Shown: positions 55,214 to 63,181 of the stretch, one piece after another | Layout of the letters: each line of letters opens with the position of its first letter | How positions within the stretch are numbered: position 1 is the first letter of the stretch | DNA from: Nocardioides sp. LHD-245 | Lineage (GTDB): Bacteria > Actinomycetota > Actinomycetes > Propionibacteriales > Nocardioidaceae | Assembly (NCBI RefSeq): GCF_030929495.1 | Contig: NZ_JAVFWN010000012.1 | Coordinates: forward strand, 183,912 to 247,911 | Reading direction: 5' to 3' | DNA length: 64,000 nt | Translations under genes and position numbers: made by a program | Notes under the pieces: generated by a model | The model's input: only the letters and a program-made list of their open reading frames with translations | Told to the model about the DNA's origin: nothing | Databases searched by the model: none

Positions 55214-56314
55214 GTGCCCGCTCCGCAGCTCGACCTCACCGCCGACGTCGTGACCCTGACCCGTCAGCTGGTCGACATCGAGTCGGTCAGCCGCGACGAG
55301 CAGGCGATCGCCGACGCCGTCGAGGCCGCGCTCCGGGCGCTGCCGCACCTCGCCGTGACCCGCCGCGGCCACACGGTGGTGGCCCGCACCGCCCTCGGCC
55401 GCCCCAGCCGGGTCGTGATCGCCGGGCACCTCGACACGGTGCCGGTCAACGACAACCTCCCGAGCCGGTACGACGAGGCGACGGGCATCCTGCACGGCCT
55501 CGGCACCTGCGACATGAAGGGCGGCGACGCCGTCCTCCTCAAGCTCGCCGCGACCCTGACCGAGCCGGTGCACGACGTCACCTACGTCCTCTACGAGGCC
55601 GAGGAGATCGAGTCGGCCTACAACGGGCTGCGGCTGCTGGGGGAGTCCGACCCCGACCTGCTCGACGCCGACTTCGCCATCTTGATGGAGCCCTCCAACG
55701 CCGGCGTCGAGGCTGGCTGCCAGGGCACCCTGCGCGTCGAGATCCGCACGACCGGTGAGCGGGCCCACTCCGCACGCAGCTGGCGCGGCGTCAACGCGAT
55801 CCACGGCGCCGCCGAGGTCCTCGCCCGGCTCAACGCCTACGAGGCCCGGCGGCCGGTCATCGACGGGCTGGAGTACCACGAGGGCCTCAACGCCGTCGGG
55901 ATCCGCGGCGGCGTCGCCGGCAACGTGATCCCCGACGAGTGCGTGGTGACGGTCAACCACCGCTTCGCGCCGGACCGCTCGGAGGCCGAGGCGCTGGCCT
56001 TCGTCGAGGACTTCTTCGCCGGCTTCGAGATCACCCTGACCGACACCGCCCCCGGTGCTCTGCCGGGGCTCGAGCGGCCCGCGGCGAAGGCGTTCATCGA
56101 GGCCGTCGGCGGCCAGGTCGCCCCGAAGTTCGGCTGGACCGACGTCGCCCGGTTCACCGTTCTCGGCGTGCCTGCGGTCAACTACGGACCGGGCGACCCG
56201 ATGCTGGCCCACAAGCAGGACGAGCACGTCGAGGTCGCGCAGATCGAGAGGTGCGAGCGACAGTTGCGGGCGTGGCTCACCGACACCCTGGACCGCACCG
56301 AGGAGGAGGACTGA
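55214..56314 (+). CDS. dapE: Succinyl-diaminopimelate desuccinylase
   Basis: 366 residues, M20 metallopeptidase family. VVIAGHLDTVPVNDN, HGLGTCDMKGGDAVLLKLA, YEAEEIESAYNGLRLL and the terminal GPGDPMLAHKQDEHVEV carry the two-zinc ligands and catalytic Glu. It removes succinate from N-succinyl-L,L-DAP, following dapC and dapD. GTG 55214; the next gene overlaps by 1 base (TGATG). Confidence 0.94.
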   Translation: MPAPQLDLTADVVTLTRQLVDIESVSRDEQAIADAVEAALRALPHLAVTRRGHTVVARTALGRPSRVVIAGHLDTVPVNDNLPSRYDEATGILHGLGTCDMKGGDAVLLKLAATLTEPVHDVTYVLYEAEEIESAYNGLRLLGESDPDLLDADFAILMEPSNAGVEAGCQGTLRVEIRTTGERAHSARSWRGVNAIHGAAEVLARLNAYEARRPVIDGLEYHEGLNAVGIRGGVAGNVIPDECVVTVNHRFAPDRSEAEALAFVEDFFAGFEITLTDTAPGALPGLERPAAKAFIEAVGGQVAPKFGWTDVARFTVLGVPAVNYGPGDPMLAHKQDEHVEVAQIERCERQLRAWLTDTLDRTEEED

Positions 56315-57042
56315 TGACCAGGCGCAACGGACCCGGCCCGCGACCGAGCAAGGGTCGCCCCGAGGGATCCACCACCGACCAGCGGCTCCTCGACAGCCGC
56401 GGCGACGGAGGCTGGGTCCACACCGACACCTGGCGGGTGCTGAAGATCCAGGCCGAGTTCGTCGAGGGCTTCAACGATCTCGCGGAGCTCGGCCCGGCGA
56501 TCTCCGTGTTCGGGTCGGCCCGGATCCCGGAGACCCATCCGGCGTACGACATCGGCGTGCGCGTCGGCGCCGCGCTGGCGAAGGCCGGGTTCGCGGTCAT
56601 CACCGGCGGCGGACCGGGCGCGATGGAGGCGGCCAACCGGGGGGCGACCGAGGCGGGCGGCGAGAGCGTCGGGCTCGGCATCGAGCTGCCCTGGGAGGCG
56701 AAGCTCAACGACTACGTCGGCTTCGGGCTCAACTTCCGCTACTTCTTCGTCCGCAAGATGATGTTCGTCAAGTACAGCCAGGGCTACGTCGTGCTGCCCG
56801 GCGGCCTCGGCACGCTCGACGAGCTGTTCGAGGCGATGACGCTGGCCCAGACCCTCAAGATCACCCAGTTCCCGATCGTGCTGATGGGCGTCGAGCACTG
56901 GCAGGGCCTGATCGACTGGATGCAGGGCTCGATGCTCGAGGACGCGCGGATCAAGCAGTCCGACCTCGACATGCTCACTCTCACCGACGATGTCGACGAG
57001 GCCGTGGCGCTGATGGTCGCGGCCCGCGAGCGGCACGGCTGA
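56314..57042 (+). CDS. LOG family (cytokinin nucleotide phosphoribohydrolase-like) protein
   Basis: 242 residues. ITGGGPGAMEAANRGATEAG and VVLPGGLGTLDELFEAMT are the two LOG motifs; FGSARIPETHP is the start of the Rossmann-type core. LOG proteins cleave nucleotide 5'-monophosphates to base and ribose 5-phosphate; in bacteria they may act in nucleotide salvage or cytokinin production. It follows dapE directly, a common actinobacterial order. Confidence 0.9.
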   Translation: MTRRNGPGPRPSKGRPEGSTTDQRLLDSRGDGGWVHTDTWRVLKIQAEFVEGFNDLAELGPAISVFGSARIPETHPAYDIGVRVGAALAKAGFAVITGGGPGAMEAANRGATEAGGESVGLGIELPWEAKLNDYVGFGLNFRYFFVRKMMFVKYSQGYVVLPGGLGTLDELFEAMTLAQTLKITQFPIVLMGVEHWQGLIDWMQGSMLEDARIKQSDLDMLTLTDDVDEAVALMVAARERHG

Positions 57043-57052
57043 GCCCCTGCCG

Positions 57053-57733
57053 ATGTCCCACCCGATGATGTGGGTGTTCGCCGTGCTCATCGTGCTCGCG
57101 ATGGGCGGCGTCGCCCTGCTCGCCGCGGGCCGTGGGGAGCCGATGGCGCCGGCCTACGACGACCGGCCGGACGCGCTCGTCCCCGCGAACCGTCCCCTCG
57201 GACCCGACGATCTGCGCCGGGTGCGCTTCTCGCTCGCCCTGCGCGGCTACCGGATGAGCGAGGTCGACGAGCTGCTGACCCGGCTGGCCCGCGAGCTGGA
57301 GGGCGACCGGCCCGTCGGCGTACCGCGCGCGGAGGGCGGGCCGGCACCGGCCGCCCTGGTGCGGGTGCTCGCCGAGTCCTGGGCCGGCGAGCACCCGGCG
57401 GGCAGCGACATCCTCGACTTCTCCGCCGAGAGCGTCGACCAGGTCGAGTCGTCCCTCGACCAGTGGTCGCGCCGCGCCGGGCGCGGCCCCGCCGCGGACG
57501 ACGCCGACGTCTGGGCGGCGGGCAGCTACCTCGGCGAGGTCCTGGTCCGCGCCGTCCCCGGCGCGCGCTGGTCGCAGCATCCGGCGTACGACGGCACGCC
57601 CGTCGTCGCGATGCCCTCGGGACGTTTCGCGAACCCCATCGGCAAGGCGATGGAGCGCTACGACGGCGACGAGGGCGACAGTGTCATCGTCTTCGTCGAC
57701 GCGGCACTGGCAGCCGAGCAGGGGACCCGCTGA
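57053..57733 (+). CDS. Membrane-anchored DivIVA-domain protein
   Basis: 226 residues. An N-terminal membrane helix (MWVFAVLIVLAMGGVALLA) precedes a short DivIVA-type motif: LRRVRFSLALRGYRMSEVDE then LLTRLARELE. The C-terminal part, SGRFANPIGKAMERYDGDEG, is conserved in actinobacterial relatives but of unknown role. Likely a membrane-bound partner of polar growth or division scaffolds. Confidence 0.8.
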   Translation: MSHPMMWVFAVLIVLAMGGVALLAAGRGEPMAPAYDDRPDALVPANRPLGPDDLRRVRFSLALRGYRMSEVDELLTRLARELEGDRPVGVPRAEGGPAPAALVRVLAESWAGEHPAGSDILDFSAESVDQVESSLDQWSRRAGRGPAADDADVWAAGSYLGEVLVRAVPGARWSQHPAYDGTPVVAMPSGRFANPIGKAMERYDGDEGDSVIVFVDAALAAEQGTR

Positions 57734-57839
57734 GAGTCCGCCTGCGCCTGCTGTGCGGCATGAGGGATAATGATCTGGCGCACAGTCGGGTGCACAGGGC
57801 GTCCGGCAGATCGCAGAGGTAGTGGAAGAGGGGTGCCGC

Positions 57840-58007
57840 ATGGCGGCGATGAAGCCTCGGACCGGCGACGGTCCGCTCGAGGTCACCAAGGAGGGTCGCG
57901 GCATCGTGATGCGCGTACCGCTCGAAGGTGGTGGCCGTCTCGTGGTCGAGCTCAATGCCGAGGAGGCTGCCGCGCTCGGCGACGCGCTCAAGAACGTCGT
58001 CGGGTGA
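57840..58007 (+). CDS. DUF3117 family small protein
   Basis: 55 residues: AAMKPRTGDGPLEVTKEGRG, then IVMRVPLEGGGRLVVELNAE and a short helix. This is the full length of the DUF3117 family, widespread in actinobacteria and of unknown function. ATG 57840 has AGAGGGG upstream and is preferred over an ATG 18 bases earlier. A GATAAT -10-like box is at 57764-57769. Confidence 0.92.
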   Translation: MAAMKPRTGDGPLEVTKEGRGIVMRVPLEGGGRLVVELNAEEAAALGDALKNVVG

Positions 58008-59590
58008 CCTCTCCGGCGACGCGTGCCTCCGGTCCGGTCCTCCCGGGCCAGGTCTCACCCCCTGAGTTCGCCGCGAGCGAGCTGCCGCCCGGTGCCATCA
58101 AGGGCGTCGACGTCGTCGCGCTCCCGGTCCTGCCGGGCGACGACGGTGGCGTCCTGCTCGGCCCGGGGGCTGCCGAGCTGGCCGACGAGCTCGGTCTCGA
58201 CCTGGTCGGCATCGCCGAGGTCCACGGGCTGACCGGAGCGAGCGCCGAGGTCGCGGTCGTCCCCGTGCCCGACGGCGCACCGGCCAACCCCGCCCTGCGG
58301 GTCGTGCTGCTCGTCGGCGTCGGTGCCGCGCGGCCGATCGACCTGCGCCGGGCCGGCGCCGCGCTGGCGAAGGCGGCGCGCGACCGGGCCGCCGTCGCCA
58401 CCTCGATCCCCGCCGTCGCCGAGGACGTCTCGCCGGACGACCCGGTGGCGCTGGAGGCGTTCGTGGCCGGCACGATGCTCGGCTCGTTCGTCTTCCACTG
58501 GCGCTCCACCGGGCCCGAGCACCAGCCCGTACGCCGCGTGGTGCTCGCCGGCGCGGCCACGGACCGCGCCGCCCTGGAGCGCGCGGTGGCGCTCGGCGGA
58601 GCGGGATGGCGCTCCCGCCTGCTCGCGACCGTCCCCTCCAACCTGAAGAATCCCGCCTGGCTGGCCGCCCAGGCCACGGAGATCGCCGCGGCGAGCGGGC
58701 TCGGCGCACGCATCTGGGACGAGGGCGACCTCGACCGCGACGGCTTCGGCGGCATCCTCGCCGTCGGCGCCGCGTCCGCGACCCCGCCTCGCCTGATCCG
58801 CCTCGACTACACCCCGGGCGGCGTGTCCGCCCGCGCCGCGAAGAAGCTGCCCGTCGTCGTCCTCGTCGGCAAGGGCATCACCTTCGACTCCGGCGGCCTG
58901 TCCATCAAGCCGGCCGCGTCGATGGGCTCGATGAAGCGCGACATGACCGGCGGCGCGGTCGTCCTCGCCACCATGGCCGCGCTGGCCGACGTCGACTGCC
59001 CGGTCCGGGTGGTCGGCCTCGTGGCCGCCGCGGAGAACGCGATCTCCGGCCGCGCACTGCGCCCCGGCGACGTGATCCGTCACCACGGCGGCCGCACCAC
59101 CGAGGTCGGCAACACCGACGCCGAGGGCCGGCTGGTCCTCGCCGACGCCCTCGCGTACGCCACCGCCTCGCTCGACCCCGCCGTCGTGGTCGACGTGGCC
59201 ACCCTCACCGGTGCGGTGAAGGTCGCCCTCGGTCAGCAGATCGGTGGGCTGTTCGCCAACGACGACGCCCTCGCGGCCGCGCTCGACACCGCCGGTGCCC
59301 GCGCGGGGGAGCCGCTGTGGCGCTTCCCGCTCTACCGCGGCTACGAGGACAAGCTCGCCTCGAAGGTCGCCGACGCGGCCAACGACCCCGGCGGGGCGGG
59401 GGCCATCACGGCCGCGCTCTTCCTCCAGCCGTTCGTGGGTGACGTCCCGTGGGCGCACCTCGACATCGCCTCCGTCGGCGACGTCGAGAAGGAATGGCAC
59501 GAGTGGACCGTCGGCCCCTCGGGCTTCGGCTCCCGCCTGCTGCTGTCCTGGCTCGGATCGGCCGACCCGCTGGCCGGCATCCGCACCTGA
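58004..59590 (+). CDS. pepA: Leucyl aminopeptidase (M17)
   Basis: 528 residues. The M17 catalytic region is complete: VGKGITFDSGGLSIKPAASM (metal-binding Lys/Asp), MKRDMTGGAVVLATMAAL, and the family signature NTDAEGRLVLADALAYA. The N-terminal 180 residues form the usual domain. GTG 58004 overlaps the DUF3117 stop. A cytoplasmic aminopeptidase that finishes peptide degradation. Confidence 0.94.
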   Translation: MTSPATRASGPVLPGQVSPPEFAASELPPGAIKGVDVVALPVLPGDDGGVLLGPGAAELADELGLDLVGIAEVHGLTGASAEVAVVPVPDGAPANPALRVVLLVGVGAARPIDLRRAGAALAKAARDRAAVATSIPAVAEDVSPDDPVALEAFVAGTMLGSFVFHWRSTGPEHQPVRRVVLAGAATDRAALERAVALGGAGWRSRLLATVPSNLKNPAWLAAQATEIAAASGLGARIWDEGDLDRDGFGGILAVGAASATPPRLIRLDYTPGGVSARAAKKLPVVVLVGKGITFDSGGLSIKPAASMGSMKRDMTGGAVVLATMAALADVDCPVRVVGLVAAAENAISGRALRPGDVIRHHGGRTTEVGNTDAEGRLVLADALAYATASLDPAVVVDVATLTGAVKVALGQQIGGLFANDDALAAALDTAGARAGEPLWRFPLYRGYEDKLASKVADAANDPGGAGAITAALFLQPFVGDVPWAHLDIASVGDVEKEWHEWTVGPSGFGSRLLLSWLGSADPLAGIRT

Positions 59591-59594
59591 TCTC

Positions 59595-59655
59595 GTCGTA
59601 CCGGACAAAACGGTCGCGGATCGGCCGATTTCACGACCGTTCTGTCCGGTACGAC
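59595..59655. terminator. Large hairpin between convergent genes
   Basis: Arm 59595-59616 starts GTCGTACCGGACA and arm 59634-59655 ends TGTCCGGTACGAC; 21 of 22 positions pair, with a 17-base loop. It lies between the convergent pepA and O-methyltransferase genes and would stop transcription from both sides, though it has no long T-run. In size it resembles the hairpins at 40141 and 40803. Confidence 0.65.
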
Positions 59656-59660
59656 GGGGG

Positions 59661-60317
59661 TCAGTCGGACTCGGGGACCCACTCCTTCTTCGCCACCAGC
59701 AGGCCGTCGCCGACCGGCAGCAGCGCGGGGACGAGGCCCTCGGTCGCCGCGACCTCCTGCACCAGCTCGCGGATGGCGACCGTCTCGTCGTCGCGCTGGG
59801 CGGGGTCGGCGACCCGGTCGTGCCACAGTGCGTTGTCGAAGGCGACCACGCCGCCGGGGCGGAGCAGGCGCAGCGCCTCGGCGAGATAGGCGGCGTACTC
59901 CCGCTTGTCGCCGTCGGCGAACACGATGTCGTAGTGGCCGTCGGTCAGCCGGGGGAGCACGTCGAGGGCGGAGCCGGCGATGGTCCGCACCCGCTGCGGC
60001 GCGACGCCGGCTTCCTTGAACGACTCCTTGGCCAGGCGCTGGTGCTCGGCCTCGACGTCGACGGTCGTCAGGACCCCGTCGGGACGCATGCCGCGCAGCA
60101 GCCACACCCCGGAGACGCCGGTGCCGGTGCCGATCTCGACCACCGCGCGGGCCTCGAGGGCGGCCGCGAGGAAGCGCAGGGTGGCGCCCGTGCCCGCCCC
60201 GATCGGGACGACGCCGACCTCCTCGGCCCGCGTCCTCGCGGCGACGAGGACGTCGTCCTCGGCGACGTAGGTGTCGGCGAAGGTCCAGCTGGTCGCGTTG
60301 ATCGGTGTCGGGGCCAC
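59661..60317 (-). CDS. O-methyltransferase (family 3 type)
   Basis: 218 residues. VVEIGTGTGVSGVWLLRGM is the SAM-binding motif; TVDVEAEHQRLAKESF, YDIVFADGDKREYAAYL and RPGGVVAFDNALWHDRV give the metal and catalytic region of catechol-type O-methyltransferases. The corresponding mycobacterial gene is also beside sigE. GTG 60317, with AAGGTGAG upstream. Confidence 0.92.
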   Translation of the reverse strand: MAPTPINATSWTFADTYVAEDDVLVAARTRAEEVGVVPIGAGTGATLRFLAAALEARAVVEIGTGTGVSGVWLLRGMRPDGVLTTVDVEAEHQRLAKESFKEAGVAPQRVRTIAGSALDVLPRLTDGHYDIVFADGDKREYAAYLAEALRLLRPGGVVAFDNALWHDRVADPAQRDDETVAIRELVQEVAATEGLVPALLPVGDGLLVAKKEWVPESD

Positions 60318-60364
60318 CTGCTCACCTTATTGCGTCCGGCGCCCGGGGGACCGGAGCCGGCGCC

Positions 60365-60391
60365 GGGAACACCCGTTGCGTGCCGATCGTT
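60365..60391 (+). promoter_or_regulatory. ECF (SigE-type) promoter of sigE
   Basis: GGGAAC (60365-60370), 17-base spacer, CGTT (60388-60391): the SigE/RpoE-type consensus, fitting autoregulation. The start would be about 95 bases before ATG 60492. Confidence 0.6.
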
Positions 60392-60415
60392 GGGGCGAAT
60401 GACGGGGAGTTCACA

Positions 60416-60432
60416 GGGAACGCTCAGTTCCC
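60416..60432 (+). promoter_or_regulatory. GGGAAC-N5-GTTCCC inverted repeat in the sigE leader
   Basis: Perfect 6-bp arms 60 bases before the sigE start. It may bind a regulator; GGGAAC may also be a second -35-like element. Confidence 0.4.
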
Positions 60433-60491
60433 ACCCCTACGGTGAGAGGAGCCAGGACACCTTGGCGTTGATCCAGCGGAGGAAGGCCACG

Positions 60492-61106
60492 ATGAAGGAG
60501 CCCGTCGATTCCCACGCCCAGCCCGCCGGGCAGGCGCAGTCCGACCTGGACTGGGGACGCATCGTCGAGGAGCACTCCGACCGGGTCTACCGGCTCGCCA
60601 TGCGGCTGACCGGCAACCGCCACGACGCGGAGGACCTGACCCAGGAGGTCTTCGTCCGCGTCTTCCGCTCACTGCACACCTACACCCCCGGCACCTTCGA
60701 GGGCTGGCTGCACCGGATCACCACCAACCTGTTCCTCGACCAGGCCCGCCGCAAGCAGCGGATCCGGTTCGACGCCCTCTCCGACGAGCGTGCCGCCCGG
60801 CTCGCGAGCGCCTCGCCCGCGCCCGACCTGGCGTACGCCGACCAGACCTTCGACGACGACGTGTCCGCCGCGCTGGCCGCGCTCCCGCCGGACTTCCGCG
60901 CCGCCGTCGTGCTCTGCGACATCGAGGGGCTCAGCTACGAGGAGATCGCCGAGATCCTCGGCGCCAAGCTCGGCACGGTCCGCTCCCGGATCCACCGCGG
61001 CCGCGCCCTGCTGCGCACCGCACTGGCCCACCGCGCCCCGGCCGACGGACGGACCCGGTACGCCGGTCCCGCGCCCCTGGCCGTCGGCGGGGGAGCGACG
61101 ACGTGA
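60492..61106 (+). CDS. sigE: ECF sigma factor SigE
   Basis: 204 residues from ATG 60492. Region 2: DRVYRLAMRLTGNRHDAEDL and TQEVFVRVFRSLHTYTPGTF, with WLHRITTNLFLDQARRKQR; region 4: ALAALPPDFRAAVVLCDIEG, LSYEEIAEILGAKLGTVRSR. Followed by rseA and htrA as in the mycobacterial sigE operon, which deals with envelope stress. The mycobacterial gene has several start sites, so longer forms are possible. Confidence 0.93.
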   Translation: MKEPVDSHAQPAGQAQSDLDWGRIVEEHSDRVYRLAMRLTGNRHDAEDLTQEVFVRVFRSLHTYTPGTFEGWLHRITTNLFLDQARRKQRIRFDALSDERAARLASASPAPDLAYADQTFDDDVSAALAALPPDFRAAVVLCDIEGLSYEEIAEILGAKLGTVRSRIHRGRALLRTALAHRAPADGRTRYAGPAPLAVGGGATT

Positions 61107-61600
61107 TCGGCCACCTCGGCACCCGGGTCAGCGCGCTGCTCGACGGCCAGCTCTCCGCCCGGGAGACCGAGGAGGCGTGGTCGCACGTCTACACCTGCCA
61201 CGCCTGTCGCGACCTCGTCGAGCGGGAGGGCTGGGTCAAGACCCGGCTGGCCGGCCTGTACGAGGGTGAGCGCGGTGCGCCGTCCGGGCTCAAGGGCTCC
61301 CTGCTCAGCATGCCGCCCGGTGAGGCGCTGCTCGCCGGCCACGAGCCGCATGCGCCCCACCGCCGGATGACGGGTGCCGTGATGCTGGGCGGCAGCGCCA
61401 TCGGTGCCGCGATGCTCGGCGTCATCGCCCTCGGCTTCGGGCCGGGCTCCGGCCCGCCGGCCGACCGCCGGCCGCCCGCCTCCCAGATCAACACGACGGT
61501 GCCGACGCCGTCCGGCTCGCCGGGATCCACCGGCACCGGCCCCGTCGGTCTGTCCGGCGGCATGCCCGGTCTGGCGCCGGTGCGCCGGATGCTGCCCTGA
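61103..61600 (+). CDS. rseA: Zinc anti-sigma factor RseA-like
   Basis: 165 residues. The zinc anti-sigma motif HxxxCxxC is at residues 28-35 (HVYTCHACRD), followed by a membrane helix (about 91-112, AVMLGGSAIGAAMLGVIALG) and a Pro/Gly/Ser-rich external tail. It would hold SigE until proteolysis or redox change. GTG 61103 overlaps sigE's stop. Confidence 0.88.
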   Translation: MIGHLGTRVSALLDGQLSARETEEAWSHVYTCHACRDLVEREGWVKTRLAGLYEGERGAPSGLKGSLLSMPPGEALLAGHEPHAPHRRMTGAVMLGGSAIGAAMLGVIALGFGPGSGPPADRRPPASQINTTVPTPSGSPGSTGTGPVGLSGGMPGLAPVRRMLP

Positions 61601-61636
61601 CCGCACCGGTGTGGGTCCATCGGACATGATGGTCCC

Positions 61637-63112
61637 GTGAACGACGCGCCCGACTCTGACCGAGAGCCCACCGAGCCGCTCCCGCCGCTGGAGCCGCTCG
61701 GTTCGGAGGACGCCGGGCTGTTCGACCAGGACCCCACCGAGCCGGAGCCCGCCGAGCCGGAGCCCACCGAGCCGGAGCCCACCGAGCCGGTGGAGCTCGT
61801 CCGCCCCCAGTGGGCGCCCCCCTCGCCGGGTGTCGCGCCCGGTGTCGTGCCGGGTGCCGGTCCGGAGCCGACCACGCCGATGCCGGGGCTCGCGCCTTCG
61901 CTGTTGCCGCCTCCGCCGGCGCCTCCCGTCCCGGCGCCCGCGGCCGCGCCGGCCGACCTGACGGTCCGGATGCCCGCCGCCCCTGTCCACCGCAACGCCG
62001 CCCGGTTCCCGGGCTGGCTCATCCCGGTGGTCGCCGCGGTCGCCCTGGTCGTCGGCCTCGGCGGCGGCCTGCTCGGCGCGCTCGCCTACGACCGGATCTC
62101 CGACGACTCCCCGGAGGGCCCGGGATACTCCGGCGACGGCCTCGCGGGAGTGGATCTGAAGGACGAGCCGCCGCTGGCCGCCCCCGGCTCCGTGGCCGCG
62201 GTCGCGCAGGCCGTCCTACCGAGCACGGTCCAGATCATCGCCGAGTACGGCGGCGAGGCGACCGGCGCCAGCGGCTCGGGCTGGGTGATGGACGGCAACG
62301 GCCACATCGTGACCAACAACCACGTGGTTGCCGACGCCGCCAAGAACAACGGCCCGATCGTCGTGGTCGACCACGACCGCAACCGGTACGACGCCGAGGT
62401 GGTCGGTCGCAGCCCGATCTACGACCTCGCCGTCCTCTACGTCAAGGAGAGCGACAAGCTGAAGCCGGCCACGATGGGGGACTCGGCGAAGCTCCAGGTC
62501 GGTGAGCCGGTCGTCGCGATCGGCTCCCCGCTGAGCCTGCCGGACACGGTGACCTCGGGCATCGTGAGCTACCTGCACCGCCCGGTCACCACCGGCGGCG
62601 GCGCCGACTCCCAGTCCTGGATCGACGCGATCCAGACCGACGCCGCCATCAACCCCGGCAACTCGGGTGGGCCGCTGGTCAACCAGCAGGGCGAGGTGAT
62701 CGGCGTGAACTCCGCCATCGCCACCGCCGGCGGCGGCTCGATCGACTCCGAGGCCGGCAACATCGGCGTCGGTTTCGCGATCCCGGTCGAGCAGGTCCGG
62801 GTCACCGCCGACCAGATCCTCAAGACCGGCAAGGCGCAGTACCCCCTCATCGGGGCCGAGGTGAGGACCGGTGGGGCACCTGCCGGTGCCGGCGCGGAGA
62901 TCAGCAAGATCAACTCGGGCAGCCCGGCCGAGGACGCCGGCCTGCGCAAGGGCGACGTCATCACCCACGTCAACGGCACCCGGGTCAGTGACGGCAACGC
63001 CCTCATCGTCGCGATCCGCACCCACCAGCCCGGCGAGACCGTCGAGTTCACCCTCACCCGTGGCTCGAAGGAGCAGAAGGTCGAGGTCACCCTCGACGGC
63101 AAGGAGGGCTAG
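61637..63112 (+). CDS. htrA: HtrA-like S1C serine protease with PDZ domain
   Basis: 491 residues. A cytoplasmic Pro/Glu/Thr repeat tail (TEPEPAEPEPTEPEPTEP) precedes one membrane helix (about 127-151), a trypsin-like domain with His in NNHVV, Asp in YDLAVLYV and Ser in NPGNSGGPLVN, and a PDZ domain (GAEISKINSGSPAEDAGLRK then GDVITHVNGTRV). Acts outside the membrane on misfolded proteins or signal-regulated substrates. Third gene of the sigE-rseA-htrA set; the usual next gene tatB does not follow. Confidence 0.94.
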   Translation: MNDAPDSDREPTEPLPPLEPLGSEDAGLFDQDPTEPEPAEPEPTEPEPTEPVELVRPQWAPPSPGVAPGVVPGAGPEPTTPMPGLAPSLLPPPPAPPVPAPAAAPADLTVRMPAAPVHRNAARFPGWLIPVVAAVALVVGLGGGLLGALAYDRISDDSPEGPGYSGDGLAGVDLKDEPPLAAPGSVAAVAQAVLPSTVQIIAEYGGEATGASGSGWVMDGNGHIVTNNHVVADAAKNNGPIVVVDHDRNRYDAEVVGRSPIYDLAVLYVKESDKLKPATMGDSAKLQVGEPVVAIGSPLSLPDTVTSGIVSYLHRPVTTGGGADSQSWIDAIQTDAAINPGNSGGPLVNQQGEVIGVNSAIATAGGGSIDSEAGNIGVGFAIPVEQVRVTADQILKTGKAQYPLIGAEVRTGGAPAGAGAEISKINSGSPAEDAGLRKGDVITHVNGTRVSDGNALIVAIRTHQPGETVEFTLTRGSKEQKVEVTLDGKEG

Positions 63113-63115
63113 GCG

Positions 63116-63139
63116 CGCGCCGTCCACGCGGACGGCGCG
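63116..63139. terminator. GC-rich hairpin after htrA
   Basis: CGCGCCGTCC and GGACGGCGCG form a perfect 10-bp stem with an ACGC loop, three bases past the htrA stop. No T-run follows, but position fits a terminator. Confidence 0.55.
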
Positions 63140-63181
63140 AACACCTCTCCGGGCCCTATCGGGTTGCTGCTGGGCACCACG

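Noticed and set aside
60468..60474. GGATCAA on the minus strand before sigE
   Set aside because: No GCACYRG block at 14-15 bases downstream on that strand and no gene it could serve.
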